Below, in pieces: positions 8,247 to 17,484 of a stretch of DNA of 64,000 bases. Position 1 is the first letter of the stretch, and each line of letters opens with the position of its first letter. Source of the DNA: Chiua virens (lineage: Eukaryota; Basidiomycota; Agaricomycetes; Boletales; Boletaceae). A program made the translations under genes and the position numbers. Under the pieces are notes generated by a model that was not told the DNA's origin, did no database searches, and saw nothing but the letters and a program-made list of their open reading frames with translations. The DNA is taken from contig JAHNUO010000029.1 in assembly GCA_019787685.1 (NCBI GenBank), forward strand, positions 186,001 through 250,000, written 5' to 3'.

Positions 8247-11200
8247 GTAAACTGGGATCTCACGTTCGCACCACCCTTCCTAAAGAATATGAAAACTCTG
8301 TCTCTTTAAAGTTTGATTTTACCTATTCAGAAATTCCTCCCTGGCAAGAGGATAAACTACCTAAATCACCAAAAACAACAGAAAACGAAAGCGTTGACAG
8401 CGACTCTGCGGAGCGCGGCGGACACGATAGTTCCGTGCTTAATTCTGTCCCAAAACAAATCCCCGATGGGTCTTTCATTAGATCTACATCGGTAGAAAAA
8501 GAAATTATATTACCAATTTTGGTATCCCCAGTAAACCAAATTGGTTATGTTGGAGCAAAAGCGCTTCTTGATAGTGGAGCTAATGCGATCTTCATACACG
8601 AAGACTACGTCGCTAAACATAAATTACCCACACATGCGCTACCTCATGCCATACAAGTCTTCAATGTCGACGGAACCAAGAATCAAGCGGGTTCTATTAC
8701 TCACGCCACACAAATCCTGATTGATTACAAAGGACACAGGGAAATAGTGGATGCCGAAATTACCAACCTAGGAAAGAACGACCTTATCCTCGGATATACA
8801 TGGTTAAAGCACCACAATCCCCATATAGATTGGTCCACAGGATCGGTTGTAATGCGAAGATGCCCCGAATCATGTCATTCTCTAGAAGAAGACGACTTCT
8901 TGGATTCCATTATCGCAGAAGAACTAAAATATGCAAACTCTATCGTGGAATCTCGAATTTTTACCGCAAACATGGAAACTCCACCTCCTCCTCCTAAGGA
9001 ACGCACTCTTGAAGAGATGGTCCCACGAGAGTATATGAAATATGCTAAAGTATTTGGAAAAACGGAATCCGAAAGAATACCATTACGCAAACCATGGGAT
9101 CACAGCATTGACCTAAAAGAGTCTTTCGTTCCCAAGAAGGGTCGCTTAATACCCCTCTCTGTCACAGAACAAGAAGAGGTCTCCGCATTCATCGATGACC
9201 AATTAAAGAAAGGTTACATCAGACCCTCTAAATCCAAACAGACATCTCCGGTCTTCTTCGTCCCTAAGAAAGATGGAAAGAAGCGTATGGTCCAGGATTA
9301 CCGATACCTAAATGAACATACAAGCAAAAATAATTACCCCTTACCGCTTATATCGCAGCTTGTGGATAAATTAAAAGACGCTAAGCTTTTTACGAAAATG
9401 GATCTCCGATGGGGATACAATAACGTACGCATCAAAGAAGGCGACGAATGGAAGGCAGCATTTGTCTGTCACCGCGGGTCTTTCGAACCCATCGTCATGT
9501 ACTTCGGATTATGTAACTCACCAGCAACGTTTCAAACTATGATAAACGAAATCTTTGCCGACATGAATGGCGTCGTTGTCGTTTACATCGATGACCTTAT
9601 GATCTTTACAGACACCGATGACTATGAAACTCATGACAAAATCGTACTCGAAGTGCTTAAACGCCTCGAAGAGAACGATCTATACGTAAAACCAGAAAAA
9701 TGCTTCTTCCGCGTAAAAGAAGTGGACTTCCTCGGAATGATCGTGGGAACTGATGGAATTAAAATGGATAATGAAAAAACCAAAGCAGTCGCTGAATGGC
9801 CTACTCCCACATCAGTCAAACACATCAGAAGTTTCCTCGGACTTGCCAACTTCTATCGCAGATTCATTAAAGATTATGGAAAAATAGCACGACCTCTACA
9901 TGATCTTACTAAAAAGGATCAAAAATTTGAATGGACCTTCGCTTGTGACGAAGCATTCACTATGCTTAAAAAGGCTTTTACGACAGCCCCTATCCTTGCC
10001 TATCCGGATCAGAATGCCAAATATCGCTTAGAATGCGATTCATCGGATTTCGCTACAGGAGCAGTTCTATCTTTAGAAAAAGAAGGACTTTTGCACCCAG
10101 TCGCTTACAATAGCCACTCTATGACACCAGAAGAACGAAATTACCCAATAGCCGACAAAGAAATGCTCTCAGTTATCCGTTCTCTAGAACTATGGCGCCA
10201 CTATCTCGAGGGTGCAAAACATGAATTTGAAATATGGAATGACCACCAGAACCTTACGTGGTTCATGACACGCCAAGATCTTAATCGAAGACAAGCGAGA
10301 TGGGCGCAATACCTCTCACGCTTTAACTTCACTTGGCACCACAAGGCTGGAGTCACTATGGGAAAAGCAGATGCACTAAGCAGAAGAGAAGATCACATGA
10401 TCGGAATCGAAGATGATAACAAAGGAATCCTTCTCATGGATCCATCTAAGATCAGATCAGCCGTCACTCTCCTATACAATGGTGATCAATTCTTATCTGA
10501 CGTACAACATGAAACTATGAAACTACCACCTAATGCCATGAAACATTTACTTTCCATTGGATATAAAGTCGAGGACGCCTTCCTTAGAAAGGGGGATAGA
10601 ATCTTCATTCCGGATACATTACGCACCAAATCTATAACCATGTTTCATGACACACCGGAAGCAGGACACCCCGGTTACGACAAAACTTTAGAACTTCTAT
10701 CTCGAACCTATATTTGGCCTCGAATGAACGAAGAAGTCAAAAATTATGTCTCACACTGTGAAAGATGCGCACGATTCAAGGGTTCTAATCAGAAAACAGC
10801 AGGACTCCTGCAACCCTTAGAAACACCGTCATTACCATGGGAAGATATCTCAGCAGATTTCATCACAGATCTCCCACTTTCACACTCCTATGATTCCATT
10901 CTCACAGTTGTGGATCGCTTCTCTAAAGAAGTCGAATTTATCCCATGCCACAAAACGTGTACATCTATGGATCTCGCTAAACTATCTCTCTCACACATAT
11001 GGAAACATCATGGCCTCCCTAAAACCATCATATCAGACAGAGGACCACAATTCGCTTCCCAACTTATGAAAGATATATGCTCAGGGTTAAAAATAACACC
11101 CAAATTAAGCACCGCTCATCATCCACAGACGGACGGACAATCGGAACGAATGAACCGAGAAGTGCAACAATATCTTCGCATGTTCTGTGCTGAAAAAGAT

Positions 11201-12103
11201 AACACATGGGTTGATTGGCTCCCTCTCGCACAATTTTCCTATAACAGCAAGAAACACACTGCCACTAAATTCTCACCATTCAAAATCACACGCTCCTACG
11301 TCCCTAGAATGGGAATTATGCCACATACTATGAAAAACCCGGCTGCTCAGAATTTCATTACGGACTTTTCCGAAGTACTAGAGCAAACCAAATCTAATAT
11401 AGATAAAGCCGCAGAACATATGAAAAACGTTGCAGACAAATCGAGATCAGAACCCCCTTCCTATTCAGTTGGCGACAAGGTCTGGCTCTCCACTACAAAC
11501 CTAAAAATAAAGCAACACCCCAAATTCACCGAAAAGTGGATTGGACCCTATAACATAATCTCTATGCACGGCCCGAATGCTTTAAAGCTCCGACTCCCAC
11601 GCACTATGCGCATACACCCAGTTGTAAACATCTCTCAGGTCAAACCTTATAAGGAACATCTACCAGAACAGCCGGTTTACAAACCGCAACCTGTCGTAAT
11701 CGGAGATGACCGAGAAGAAGAATTCGAAGCGGATTACATCGTTGATTCCCGAATGAAGGGACGACGCTTAGAATATCTCATACACTGGAAAGGTTATGAT
11801 GATGACGAAAGAACTTGGGAACCACTAAAGAATCTAAAGAATGCACCGGATCTCATATCTGATTTCCACAAAGCACATCCAGATGCCCCAAGAAAATTAA
11901 AAGTCACACAAACCAAATTTAACTCTATGTTCCGAACTTATGACGATAAAACTTCACACGAAGATGAGGATAGTCTCCATCGTCTCAATTATGAAACAGA
12001 TCATTCGGAGCATGATCATCAGAAGGGGGATAGTGTTACGATACCAACTTTTCCTCTACCAACTTTTCCTCACTTCATAACTCCAACATTCGATCTATTC
12101 TAA
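8210..12103 (+). CDS. pol: Pol polyprotein: protease, reverse transcriptase, RNase H, integrase, chromodomain
   Basis: The frame is open from 8210. The first internal ATG is at 8435, but entry by -1 frameshift from gag at 8225-8231 is more likely. In order: aspartic protease (LLDSGANAIFI near 8564-8600); reverse transcriptase with the YIDD catalytic motif at 9583; RNase H (ECDSSDFATGAVL near 10030); integrase zinc finger (HX4H...CX2C near 10650-10780); integrase core with ADFITDLP (~10850), ISDRGPQFAS (~11030) and HHPQTDGQSERMN (~11115); and a chromodomain (LIHWKGYDDDERTWEP near 11778-11825). All catalytic residues are present and there are no internal stops. The last ~23 codons lie inside the 3' LTR, so the PPT is also coding. 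The gene supports copying of element RNA into DNA and its integration, probably guided to methylated histone by the chromodomain. Confidence 0.95.
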   Translation, partial: KQERKGKRQGELSKLGSHVRTTLPKEYENSVSLKFDFTYSEIPPWQEDKLPKSPKTTENESVDSDSAERGGHDSSVLNSVPKQIPDGSFIRSTSVEKEIILPILVSPVNQIGYVGAKALLDSGANAIFIHEDYVAKHKLPTHALPHAIQVFNVDGTKNQAGSITHATQILIDYKGHREIVDAEITNLGKNDLILGYTWLKHHNPHIDWSTGSVVMRRCPESCHSLEEDDFLDSIIAEELKYANSIVESRIFTANMETPPPPPKERTLEEMVPREYMKYAKVFGKTESERIPLRKPWDHSIDLKESFVPKKGRLIPLSVTEQEEVSAFIDDQLKKGYIRPSKSKQTSPVFFVPKKDGKKRMVQDYRYLNEHTSKNNYPLPLISQLVDKLKDAKLFTKMDLRWGYNNVRIKEGDEWKAAFVCHRGSFEPIVMYFGLCNSPATFQTMINEIFADMNGVVVVYIDDLMIFTDTDDYETHDKIVLEVLKRLEENDLYVKPEKCFFRVKEVDFLGMIVGTDGIKMDNEKTKAVAEWPTPTSVKHIRSFLGLANFYRRFIKDYGKIARPLHDLTKKDQKFEWTFACDEAFTMLKKAFTTAPILAYPDQNAKYRLECDSSDFATGAVLSLEKEGLLHPVAYNSHSMTPEERNYPIADKEMLSVIRSLELWRHYLEGAKHEFEIWNDHQNLTWFMTRQDLNRRQARWAQYLSRFNFTWHHKAGVTMGKADALSRREDHMIGIEDDNKGILLMDPSKIRSAVTLLYNGDQFLSDVQHETMKLPPNAMKHLLSIGYKVEDAFLRKGDRIFIPDTLRTKSITMFHDTPEAGHPGYDKTLELLSRTYIWPRMNEEVKNYVSHCERCARFKGSNQKTAGLLQPLETPSLPWEDISADFITDLPLSHSYDSILTVVDRFSKEVEFIPCHKTCTSMDLAKLSLSHIWKHHGLPKTIISDRGPQFASQLMKDICSGLKITPKLSTAHHPQTDGQSERMNREVQQYLRMFCAEKDNTWVDWLPLAQFSYNSKKHTATKFSPFKITRSYVPRMGIMPHTMKNPAAQNFITDFSEVLEQTKSNIDKAAEHMKNVADKSRSEPPSYSVGDKVWLSTTNLKIKQHPKFTEKWIGPYNIISMHGPNALKLRLPRTMRIHPVVNISQVKPYKEHLPEQPVYKPQPVVIGDDREEEFEADYIVDSRMKGRRLEYLIHWKGYDDDERTWEPLKNLKNAPDLISDFHKAHPDAPRKLKVTQTKFNSMFRTYDDKTSHEDEDSLHRLNYETDHSEHDHQKGDSVTIPTFPLPTFPHFITPTFDLF
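8225..8231 (+). promoter_or_regulatory. Candidate -1 ribosomal frameshift slippery site between gag and pol
   Basis: GGGAAAA is phased as G GGA AAA in the gag frame, which fits the X XXY YYZ rule. It lies 12 nt upstream of the gag stop. The pol frame is -1 relative to gag and is open from 8210, so slipping here gives a Gag-Pol fusion. The same heptamer in the same phase is present in the outer copy at 15054-15060. Confidence 0.65.
12021..12033 (+). promoter_or_regulatory. Polypurine tract of the inner element
   Basis: AGAAGGGGGATAG directly abuts the 3' LTR at 12034. It is the primer for plus-strand synthesis and is embedded in the C-terminal coding part of pol. Confidence 0.85.
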
Positions 12104-12479
12104 AAATACATGCCTCATGTCAAAGCTGTCCAAAGGATCATATCCGATTGGCTGCCACAATAACACAGCACCCATCAACACATGTTCTTATCTTTTCATT
12201 TCCCTTATCACTGACTCATCATCGGCAGTGCATGGCTATGCTCTTATCTATGACTCATACCGATTCACACCTTATCATCCAATAGGATGCATTATGCTTA
12301 TCTACGTAGTTCATACTCAGATTAGAACTCCGATATCCATGTAGTATATAAACCCCATGAATGACAGCCAGAGAGCTCTAACAAAGTTCTCTTGGAGTTT
12401 TCGCCTCTTCACTGGACTGAACCCCCTCTTCACTACACCACTACAACTTTAACAGTATAGGTTGTTCTAGGTTGTTTCA
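12034..12479 (+). repeat. 3' LTR of inner gypsy element
   Basis: It is 446 bp and matches the 5' LTR except for two substitutions. It contains the last 70 nt of the pol reading frame and provides the polyadenylation region for the genomic RNA. Confidence 0.95.
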
Positions 12480-12484
12480 GGAGT
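12480..12484. repeat. Target-site duplication GGAGT, right side of inner element
   Basis: GGAGT follows the TGTTTCA end of the inner 3' LTR and matches 5537-5541. The outer element's pol continues from here. Confidence 0.93.
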
Positions 12485-15060
12485 CCTGCTGTTTTCTGAT
12501 TAGAACCCTTGAATCGAGTGCATCTTTCACAGTGTGAGACATAATTTTTGACTTCTTCGTTCATACGAGGCCAAATGTAGGTTCGTGAGAGAAGTTCTAA
12601 GGTTTTGTCATAACCGGGATGTCCGGCTTCCGGTGTGTCATGAAACATAGTAATGGATTTGGTGCATAAAGCATCCGGAATGAAGATTCTATCCCCCTTT
12701 CTAAGGAAGGCGTCCTCGACTTTATATCCGATAGAAAGTAGATGTTTCATGGCATTTGGTGATAGTTTCATAGTTTCATGTTGTACGTCTGATAAGAATT
12801 GATCACCATTATAGAGGAGAGTGACGGCTGATCTGATTCTGGATGGATCCATGAGAAGGATTCCTTTGTTATCATCTTCAATTCCGATCATGTGGTCCTC
12901 CCTCCTGCTTAAAGCGTCAGCTTTTCCCATAGTGACTCCAGCCTTGTGGTGCCAAGTGAAGTTAAAGCGTGAGAGATATTGTGCCCATCTTGCTTGTCTT
13001 CGATTAAGATCTTGGCGTGTCATAAACCACGTAAGGTTCTGGTGGTCATTCCATATTTCAAATTCATGTTTTGCACCCTCAAGATAGTGGTGCCATAGTT
13101 CAAGAGATCGGATAACCGAGAGCATTTCTTTATCGGCTATTGGGTAGTTCCGTTCTTCTGGTGTCATAGAGTGGCTATTATAAGCGACAGGGTGCCAAAG
13201 TCCTTCTTTTTCTAAAGATAGAACTGCTCCCGTTGCGAAATCCGATGAATCGCATTCTAAGCGATATTTGGCATTCTGATCTGGATAAGCAAGAATAGGG
13301 GCTGTCGTAAATGCCTTTTTCAGCATAGTGAATGCTTCGTCACAAGTGAAGGTCCATTCGAATTTCTGATCCTTTTTAGTAAGGTCATGTAAAGGTCGTG
13401 CTATTTTTCCATAATCTTTAATGAATCTTTGATAGAAGTTGGCAAGTCCGAGGAAACTTCTGATGTGTTTGACTGATGTGGGAGTTGGCCATTCGGCTAC
13501 TGCTTTGGTCTTTTCGTTATCCATTTTAATCCCATCAGTTCCCACGATCATTCCGAGGAAGTCCACTTCTTTTACGCGAAAGTAGCATTTTTCTGGTTTT
13601 ACGTATAGATCGTTATCTTGGAGGCGTTTAAGCACTTCGAGTACGATTTTGTCATGAGTTTCATAATCGTCGGTGTTAGTGAATATCATAAGGTCATCGA
13701 TGTATACAACAGCAACGCCGTCCATATCGGCAAAGATTTCGTTCATCATGGTTTGAAACGTTGCTGGTGAGTTACATAATCCAAAGTACATGACGATGGG
13801 TTCGAAAGACCCACGGTGGCAGACAAATGCTGCTTTCCATTCGTCGCCTTCTTTGATGCGTACGTTATTGTATCCCCAACGGAGATCCATTTTTGTGAAT
13901 AGCTTAGCGTCTTTAAGTTTGTCCACAAGCTGCGATATAAGCGGCAAGGGATAGTTATTTTTGCTTGTATGTTCGTTTAGGTATCGGTAATCCTGAACCA
14001 TACGCTTCTTTCCATCTTTCTTGGGAACAAAGAAGACCAGAGATGTCTGTTCCGATTTAGAGGGTCTGATGTAACCTTTCTTTAATTGGTCATCAATGAA
14101 TGCGGAAACCTCCTCTTGTTCTGTTACAGAGAGGGGTATTAAACGACCCTTTTTAGGAATAAAAGACTCTTTTAGGTCAATGCTGTGATCCCATGGTTTG
14201 CGTAATGGAATTCTTTCGGATTCTGTTTTCCCAAATACTTTAGCATATTTCATATATTCTCGTGGGACCATCTCTTCAAGAGTGCGTTCCTTAGGAGGAG
14301 AAGGTGGAGTTTCCATGTTTGCGGTAAAAATACGAGATTCCGCGATAGAGTTTGCATATTTAAGTTCTTCTGCAATAATGGAATCCAAGAAATCGTCTTC
14401 CTCTTGAGAATGACATGATTCCGGGCATCTCCGCATTACAACAGATCCTGTAGACCAGTCTATATGGGGGTTGTGGTGCTTTAACCATGTATATCCGAGG
14501 ATAAGGTCATTCTTTCCAAGGTTGGTAATTTCGGCATCCACTATTTCCCTGTGTCCTTTGTAATCAATCAGGAGTTGTGTGGCGTGAGTAATAGAACCTG
14601 CTTGATTTTTGGTTCCGTCGACATTGAAGACTTGTATGGCATGAGGTAGTGCATGTGTGGGAAGTTTGTGCTTTGCGACATAATCTTCATGTATGAAGAT
14701 CGCATTAGCTCCACTATCTAAAAGCACTTTTGCTCCAACATAACCAATTTGGTTTACTGGGGATACCAAAATTGGTAATACTATTTCTTTTTCTACCGAT
14801 GTAGATCTAATGAAAGACCCATCGGGGATTTGTTTTGTGACAGAATTAAGCACGGAACTATCATGTCCGCCGCGCTCTGCAGAGACGCTGTCAACGCTTT
14901 CGTTTTCTGTTGTTTTTGATGGTTTAGGTAGTTTATCCTCTTGCCAGGGAGGTATTTCGGAGTATTTGAAATCAAACTTTAAAGAGACAGTGTTTTCATA
15001 TTCTTTAGGGAGGGTGCGAACGTGAGATCCCAGTTTACTCAGTTCGCTTTGCCTTTTCCC
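12480..15060 (-). pseudogene. Outer element pol, 5' part (protease, RT, RNase H, integrase zinc finger), severed by the nested insertion
   Basis: The minus-strand frame is open from the gag overlap near 15060 down to the insertion at 12480, after which it runs into inner LTR sequence and stops. It contains the protease (LLDSGANAIF), RT (VVYIDDLMIF near 13690-13720), RNase H (ECDSSDFATGAVL) and the integrase zinc finger ending CERCTRFKGSNQKTAGL. I count about 26 amino-acid differences from the inner Pol over about 795 residues (about 97% identity). The catalytic residues are unchanged. The continuation (integrase core and chromodomain) lies at 5541-4257. Confidence 0.92.
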
Positions 15061-16205
15061 TTCTTTTCGGTTTCGTATTTGTCATCGTAATACGCTTGTA
15101 CTTCCTCAGGGTTCATTCCTCGGATGGCCGCGAAGGGGTCCTTTTCCAGGACTGAAGAAGTTGAAGCTTTAGGGGCTTCTTTTTGTTGTGTGGTTGATCT
15201 TGCTTTTCGAGATTTCCCACATGTGGCTTTGTGGTTGCCGGCGTAGTATTTGCAATCGGGGCATTGCACTTTGGGTTTGGGACAATCCCGAGGGAAATGT
15301 CCTTGTTCTCTGCAGTTGAAGCATTTGTTGGGCTTCTTTTGCCCTGCTGCCCTGACTTGTTTGCCGGTGAACCAGCCATCTTCGTCTTGTTCATATGTTG
15401 CGGCCCCTATGTCCATTGCGTTGGGGTCTTTTGATTTCCAATTTCTTTCTCCTCGGACATAGTTGATTGACTCGAAGGAGTTACCTGCTGTGCGGATTGC
15501 AGCGAGGTATTTGGTTACTGCCTCATTCCTATCTTTTATGTAAGATGGATGGGCGGAGTTTGTGTAGATTGGATCATTCGGGTCTTGCCGTTGTCCATCT
15601 TTGAATATTTGGAATATGATGCTTCTGGCCATGTTGGTTTCCAGAAGCCTTATGGCATGTGTGGGATCAATCTGGGCTTGTTGCCACAGATTTTCCCAGC
15701 GGACTATGAAGTCTTCGACCCTCATGTTACCCTGTTTCAGGTTTTCCAATTGGGTTCGAGCCCAGTCTACTTTATTGTTTTGTCGGAACATTCCTTCTAT
15801 GTCCACGACCAATTGTGCCCATGTGAGTTTAGAACCTTGAGCTAGTCTTGTTTCAGCGAATTGGGAGCTTTTTGCTCCTTTTAGACGTGAGAGTACCGCG
15901 AGTACCGCATGGTGTGAATCAGGAGCGATGCTTCTCTGATTGATATCGAGCCATCCTTTGATTTTGGCCCACCACTCTTCGAATTTGCTTTGATCTCCAT
16001 CATAGATTCCGGGATCAGCGAATATCTCCACTTTAGAAGAACCTGTAGCAGGCGTGGTAGACATATTGTTTAGTTTGTTTTCTAGTGTGGCGACCATGTT
16101 GGTGAGTTCTTGGACCAGCCAAGCCGATGCCGTAAGACGATCCCCATCGTTCAACGATTGGTTGTTTAGATCTTTGAGGGCGGTGGCGTAGGTGTATCCT
16201 GACAT
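15039..16205 (-). CDS. gag: Gag polyprotein of outer gypsy element (388 aa)
   Basis: The ATG is at 16205, two bases after the ORF-B stop (TAA AT ATG). The capsid region has FEEWWAKIKGWLD and MFRQNNKVDWARTQLENLKQG. The CCHC knuckle is CFNCREQGHFPRDC and a second knuckle-like motif is CPDCKYYAGNHKATC. The tail is KKGKGKAN. The frame is intact, and the GGGAAAA frameshift heptamer is kept at 15054-15060. N-terminal and C-terminal halves differ strongly from the inner Gag, unlike the nearly identical Pol, which suggests a mosaic origin. It could still be made if transcribed, but the LTR promoter of this copy is deleted. Confidence 0.9.
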   Translation of the reverse strand: MSGYTYATALKDLNNQSLNDGDRLTASAWLVQELTNMVATLENKLNNMSTTPATGSSKVEIFADPGIYDGDQSKFEEWWAKIKGWLDINQRSIAPDSHHAVLAVLSRLKGAKSSQFAETRLAQGSKLTWAQLVVDIEGMFRQNNKVDWARTQLENLKQGNMRVEDFIVRWENLWQQAQIDPTHAIRLLETNMARSIIFQIFKDGQRQDPNDPIYTNSAHPSYIKDRNEAVTKYLAAIRTAGNSFESINYVRGERNWKSKDPNAMDIGAATYEQDEDGWFTGKQVRAAGQKKPNKCFNCREQGHFPRDCPKPKVQCPDCKYYAGNHKATCGKSRKARSTTQQKEAPKASTSSVLEKDPFAAIRGMNPEEVQAYYDDKYETEKKGKGKAN

Positions 16206-16207
16206 AT

Positions 16208-16453
16208 TTACCAAGCGTCAGTTGCAGGTTCTGGTGCTCCCCAAGCGTTAGCGGTGGCTGTTCCGTATTCTTCGTAGGGTGAGAAAAGACCGAAGGTGAC
16301 TGCGAAAGGATAGTCTCGTCGTTTGATAGAGATGTAGATGGGTCTTTGCGATTCTTGTACCTTGTTCGTAAGGTAGAATGCAATGTATGAAAAGAGAAAG
16401 GTGATTAAAGTGCAAGCGGCAATGAAAATGATTGCAACGAGTTCCCAAGACAT
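16208..16453 (-). CDS. Accessory protein ORF-B of outer element (81 aa, one membrane helix)
   Basis: It has the same length and layout as ORF-B of the inner copy: a hydrophobic N-terminal helix (variant residues), then the nearly invariant tail from NKVQESQRP to PATDAW. The start codon at 16453 has T at -3 (weak context). It is 13 nt downstream of the ORF-A stop and its own stop is 2 nt before the gag ATG. This tight packing suggests reinitiation or leaky scanning. No database family is recognised. Confidence 0.72.
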   Translation of the reverse strand: MSWELVAIIFIAACTLITFLFSYIAFYLTNKVQESQRPIYISIKRRDYPFAVTFGLFSPYEEYGTATANAWGAPEPATDAW

Positions 16454-16466
16454 ATACAGATTCTAT

Positions 16467-17029
16467 TTAGAGATATCTGGAAGGAATCCTAAGAGTGTTT
16501 CTAGGACGTAAGGTGGGGAATTCGAAAATATCGTATTGTGAATATGGACGGATGCGGGAAGGGACTAAGTTCGCTTTGTAGCGCCTGAGTACTCTTTTCC
16601 TTTCTAGCTCAGTCCTAGCGTTTCTCCTTTCTATTTCTCTGGGTGGGAGCCAATCGTTAGGGTCTCCTAGACTTTCCTCAGAGGGCTCTCGTAATGGAGC
16701 AGGTGGAAATGGTGACGGTTCTCTTTCGGGAATGGGTGCGGGAAAGTATTCGCGCTTAACCTCTGGTTCCTCAGTTGGATACCGTAATTCCGGGCTGTCG
16801 GACCGGGTTGACTCTCTGGTGGTTGAGTAGTCTGGGAGTGATGAATCGTCTCCTAAAAAGTGCCCTAGCAAGGCGTGGAATATCTCTGTGTCGGTGCGGT
16901 CTTCGGGATCAAGGTCCTCTAGAGCAACAACTTCTGCAAGGTAGGCGGCGTCGAAGACATAGGGTTCGTCAACGAGATCAGGGAATGCTTCCTGAGCGGC
17001 GGCGATGGCAGAGAGGGGTAATCCGGTCA
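16467..17029 (-). CDS. Accessory protein ORF-A of outer element (187 aa, start codon made by splicing)
   Basis: This is the counterpart of inner ORF-A, about 88% identical by eye, with the same acidic start, proline-rich middle and basic end. The genomic frame again lacks any ATG. It opens after a TAA, and only the predicted splice between A at 17165 and TG at 17029-17028 gives an AUG (reading MTGLPLSAIAAAQEA). One out-of-frame ATG exists inside the ORF (near 16960) that the inner copy lacks. Confidence 0.7.
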
Positions 17030-17164
17030 CTATGTTTTGTGATCTCAGTTAAGAGGACAATTAGCAACAAAAAGTGCGCTATCAGCTTCTGCGCTATATG
17101 GACCTTTGGTCTCGAGCAGCTTGTGAAGTAGATAAAATCTTCCGTTCAAAGGGTTGCGACTTAC
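17030..17164 (-). other. Predicted leader intron of outer element creating the ORF-A start codon
   Basis: The donor GTAAGT (minus strand 17164-17159) is preceded by A at 17165. A branch-like CTTAACTGAG is followed by the acceptor AG (17031-17030), directly followed by TG. It is 135 bp versus 140 bp in the inner copy. Donor, branch and split A|TG are conserved while most of the intron body is not. Confidence 0.72.
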
Positions 17165-17199
17165 TCTGTGCGCTTGTTCCTCTTGTTTAGTGGTAAGAC

Positions 17200-17479
17200 T
17201 TCTAATCTGAGTATGAACTATGTAGATAAGCATAATGTATCCTATTGGATGATAAGGTGTGAATTTATATGAGTCATAGATAAGAGCATAGCCTTGCACT
17301 GCCGATGATGAGTCAGTGATAAGGGAAATGAATAGATAAGAACATGTGTTGATGGATGCTGTGTTATTGTGGCAGCCAATCGGATATGATCCTTTGGACA
17401 GCCTTGACATGAGGCGTATATGTTTTAGAATAGATCGAATGTTGGAGTAATGAAGTGAGGAAAAGTTGGTATCGTAACA
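17200..17479 (-). repeat. Truncated 5' LTR of outer element
   Basis: Only the first ~280 bp of the LTR (from TGTTACGATACC at 17479 to the TTCTAATCTGAG region at 17200) remain. The rest of the LTR, with TATA box and transcription start, and the adjacent primer-binding site are missing. The sequence jumps directly into leader sequence. Confidence 0.85.
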
Positions 17480-17484
17480 GTGAG
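17480..17484. repeat. Target-site duplication GTGAG, right side of outer element
   Basis: It matches 3877-3881 and shows that the outer insertion is bounded here despite the internal 5' LTR deletion. Confidence 0.9.

Larger units (their letters stand above)
5542..12479 (+). mobile_element. Inner full-length Ty3/gypsy chromodomain LTR retrotransposon, apparently intact
   Basis: This 6,938-bp element has two 446-bp LTRs that differ at only two positions that I can find: A/T at 5743 versus 12235, and C/A at 5965 versus 12457 (approximate positions). The order is LTR, self-priming PBS, leader with intron, ORF-A, ORF-B, gag, pol (protease, RT, RNase H, integrase, chromodomain), PPT, LTR. No internal stops or frameshifts were seen in any ORF. 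Near-identical LTRs, a perfect TSD and intact ORFs point to a recent insertion by a potentially active element. The primer mechanism and chromodomain place it near the Tf1/sushi chromovirus group; this placement is inference. Confidence 0.95.
3882..17479 (-). mobile_element. Outer Ty3/gypsy chromodomain LTR retrotransposon, interrupted by a nested copy
   Basis: A minus-strand element is bounded by the TSD GTGAG. Read 5' to 3' on the minus strand it has a truncated 5' LTR (17479-17200), a leader with an intron, accessory ORF-A, accessory ORF-B, gag, pol, a polypurine tract and an intact 3' LTR (4311-3882). A second element of the same family sits in pol at 5542-12479 with TSD GGAGT. Without that insert and one TSD (6,943 bp) the outer element is about 6.65 kb, and its two pol halves fall in the same frame. 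It cannot be autonomous now: pol is split, and the 5' LTR has lost its TATA box, transcription start and primer-binding site. Confidence 0.92.
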
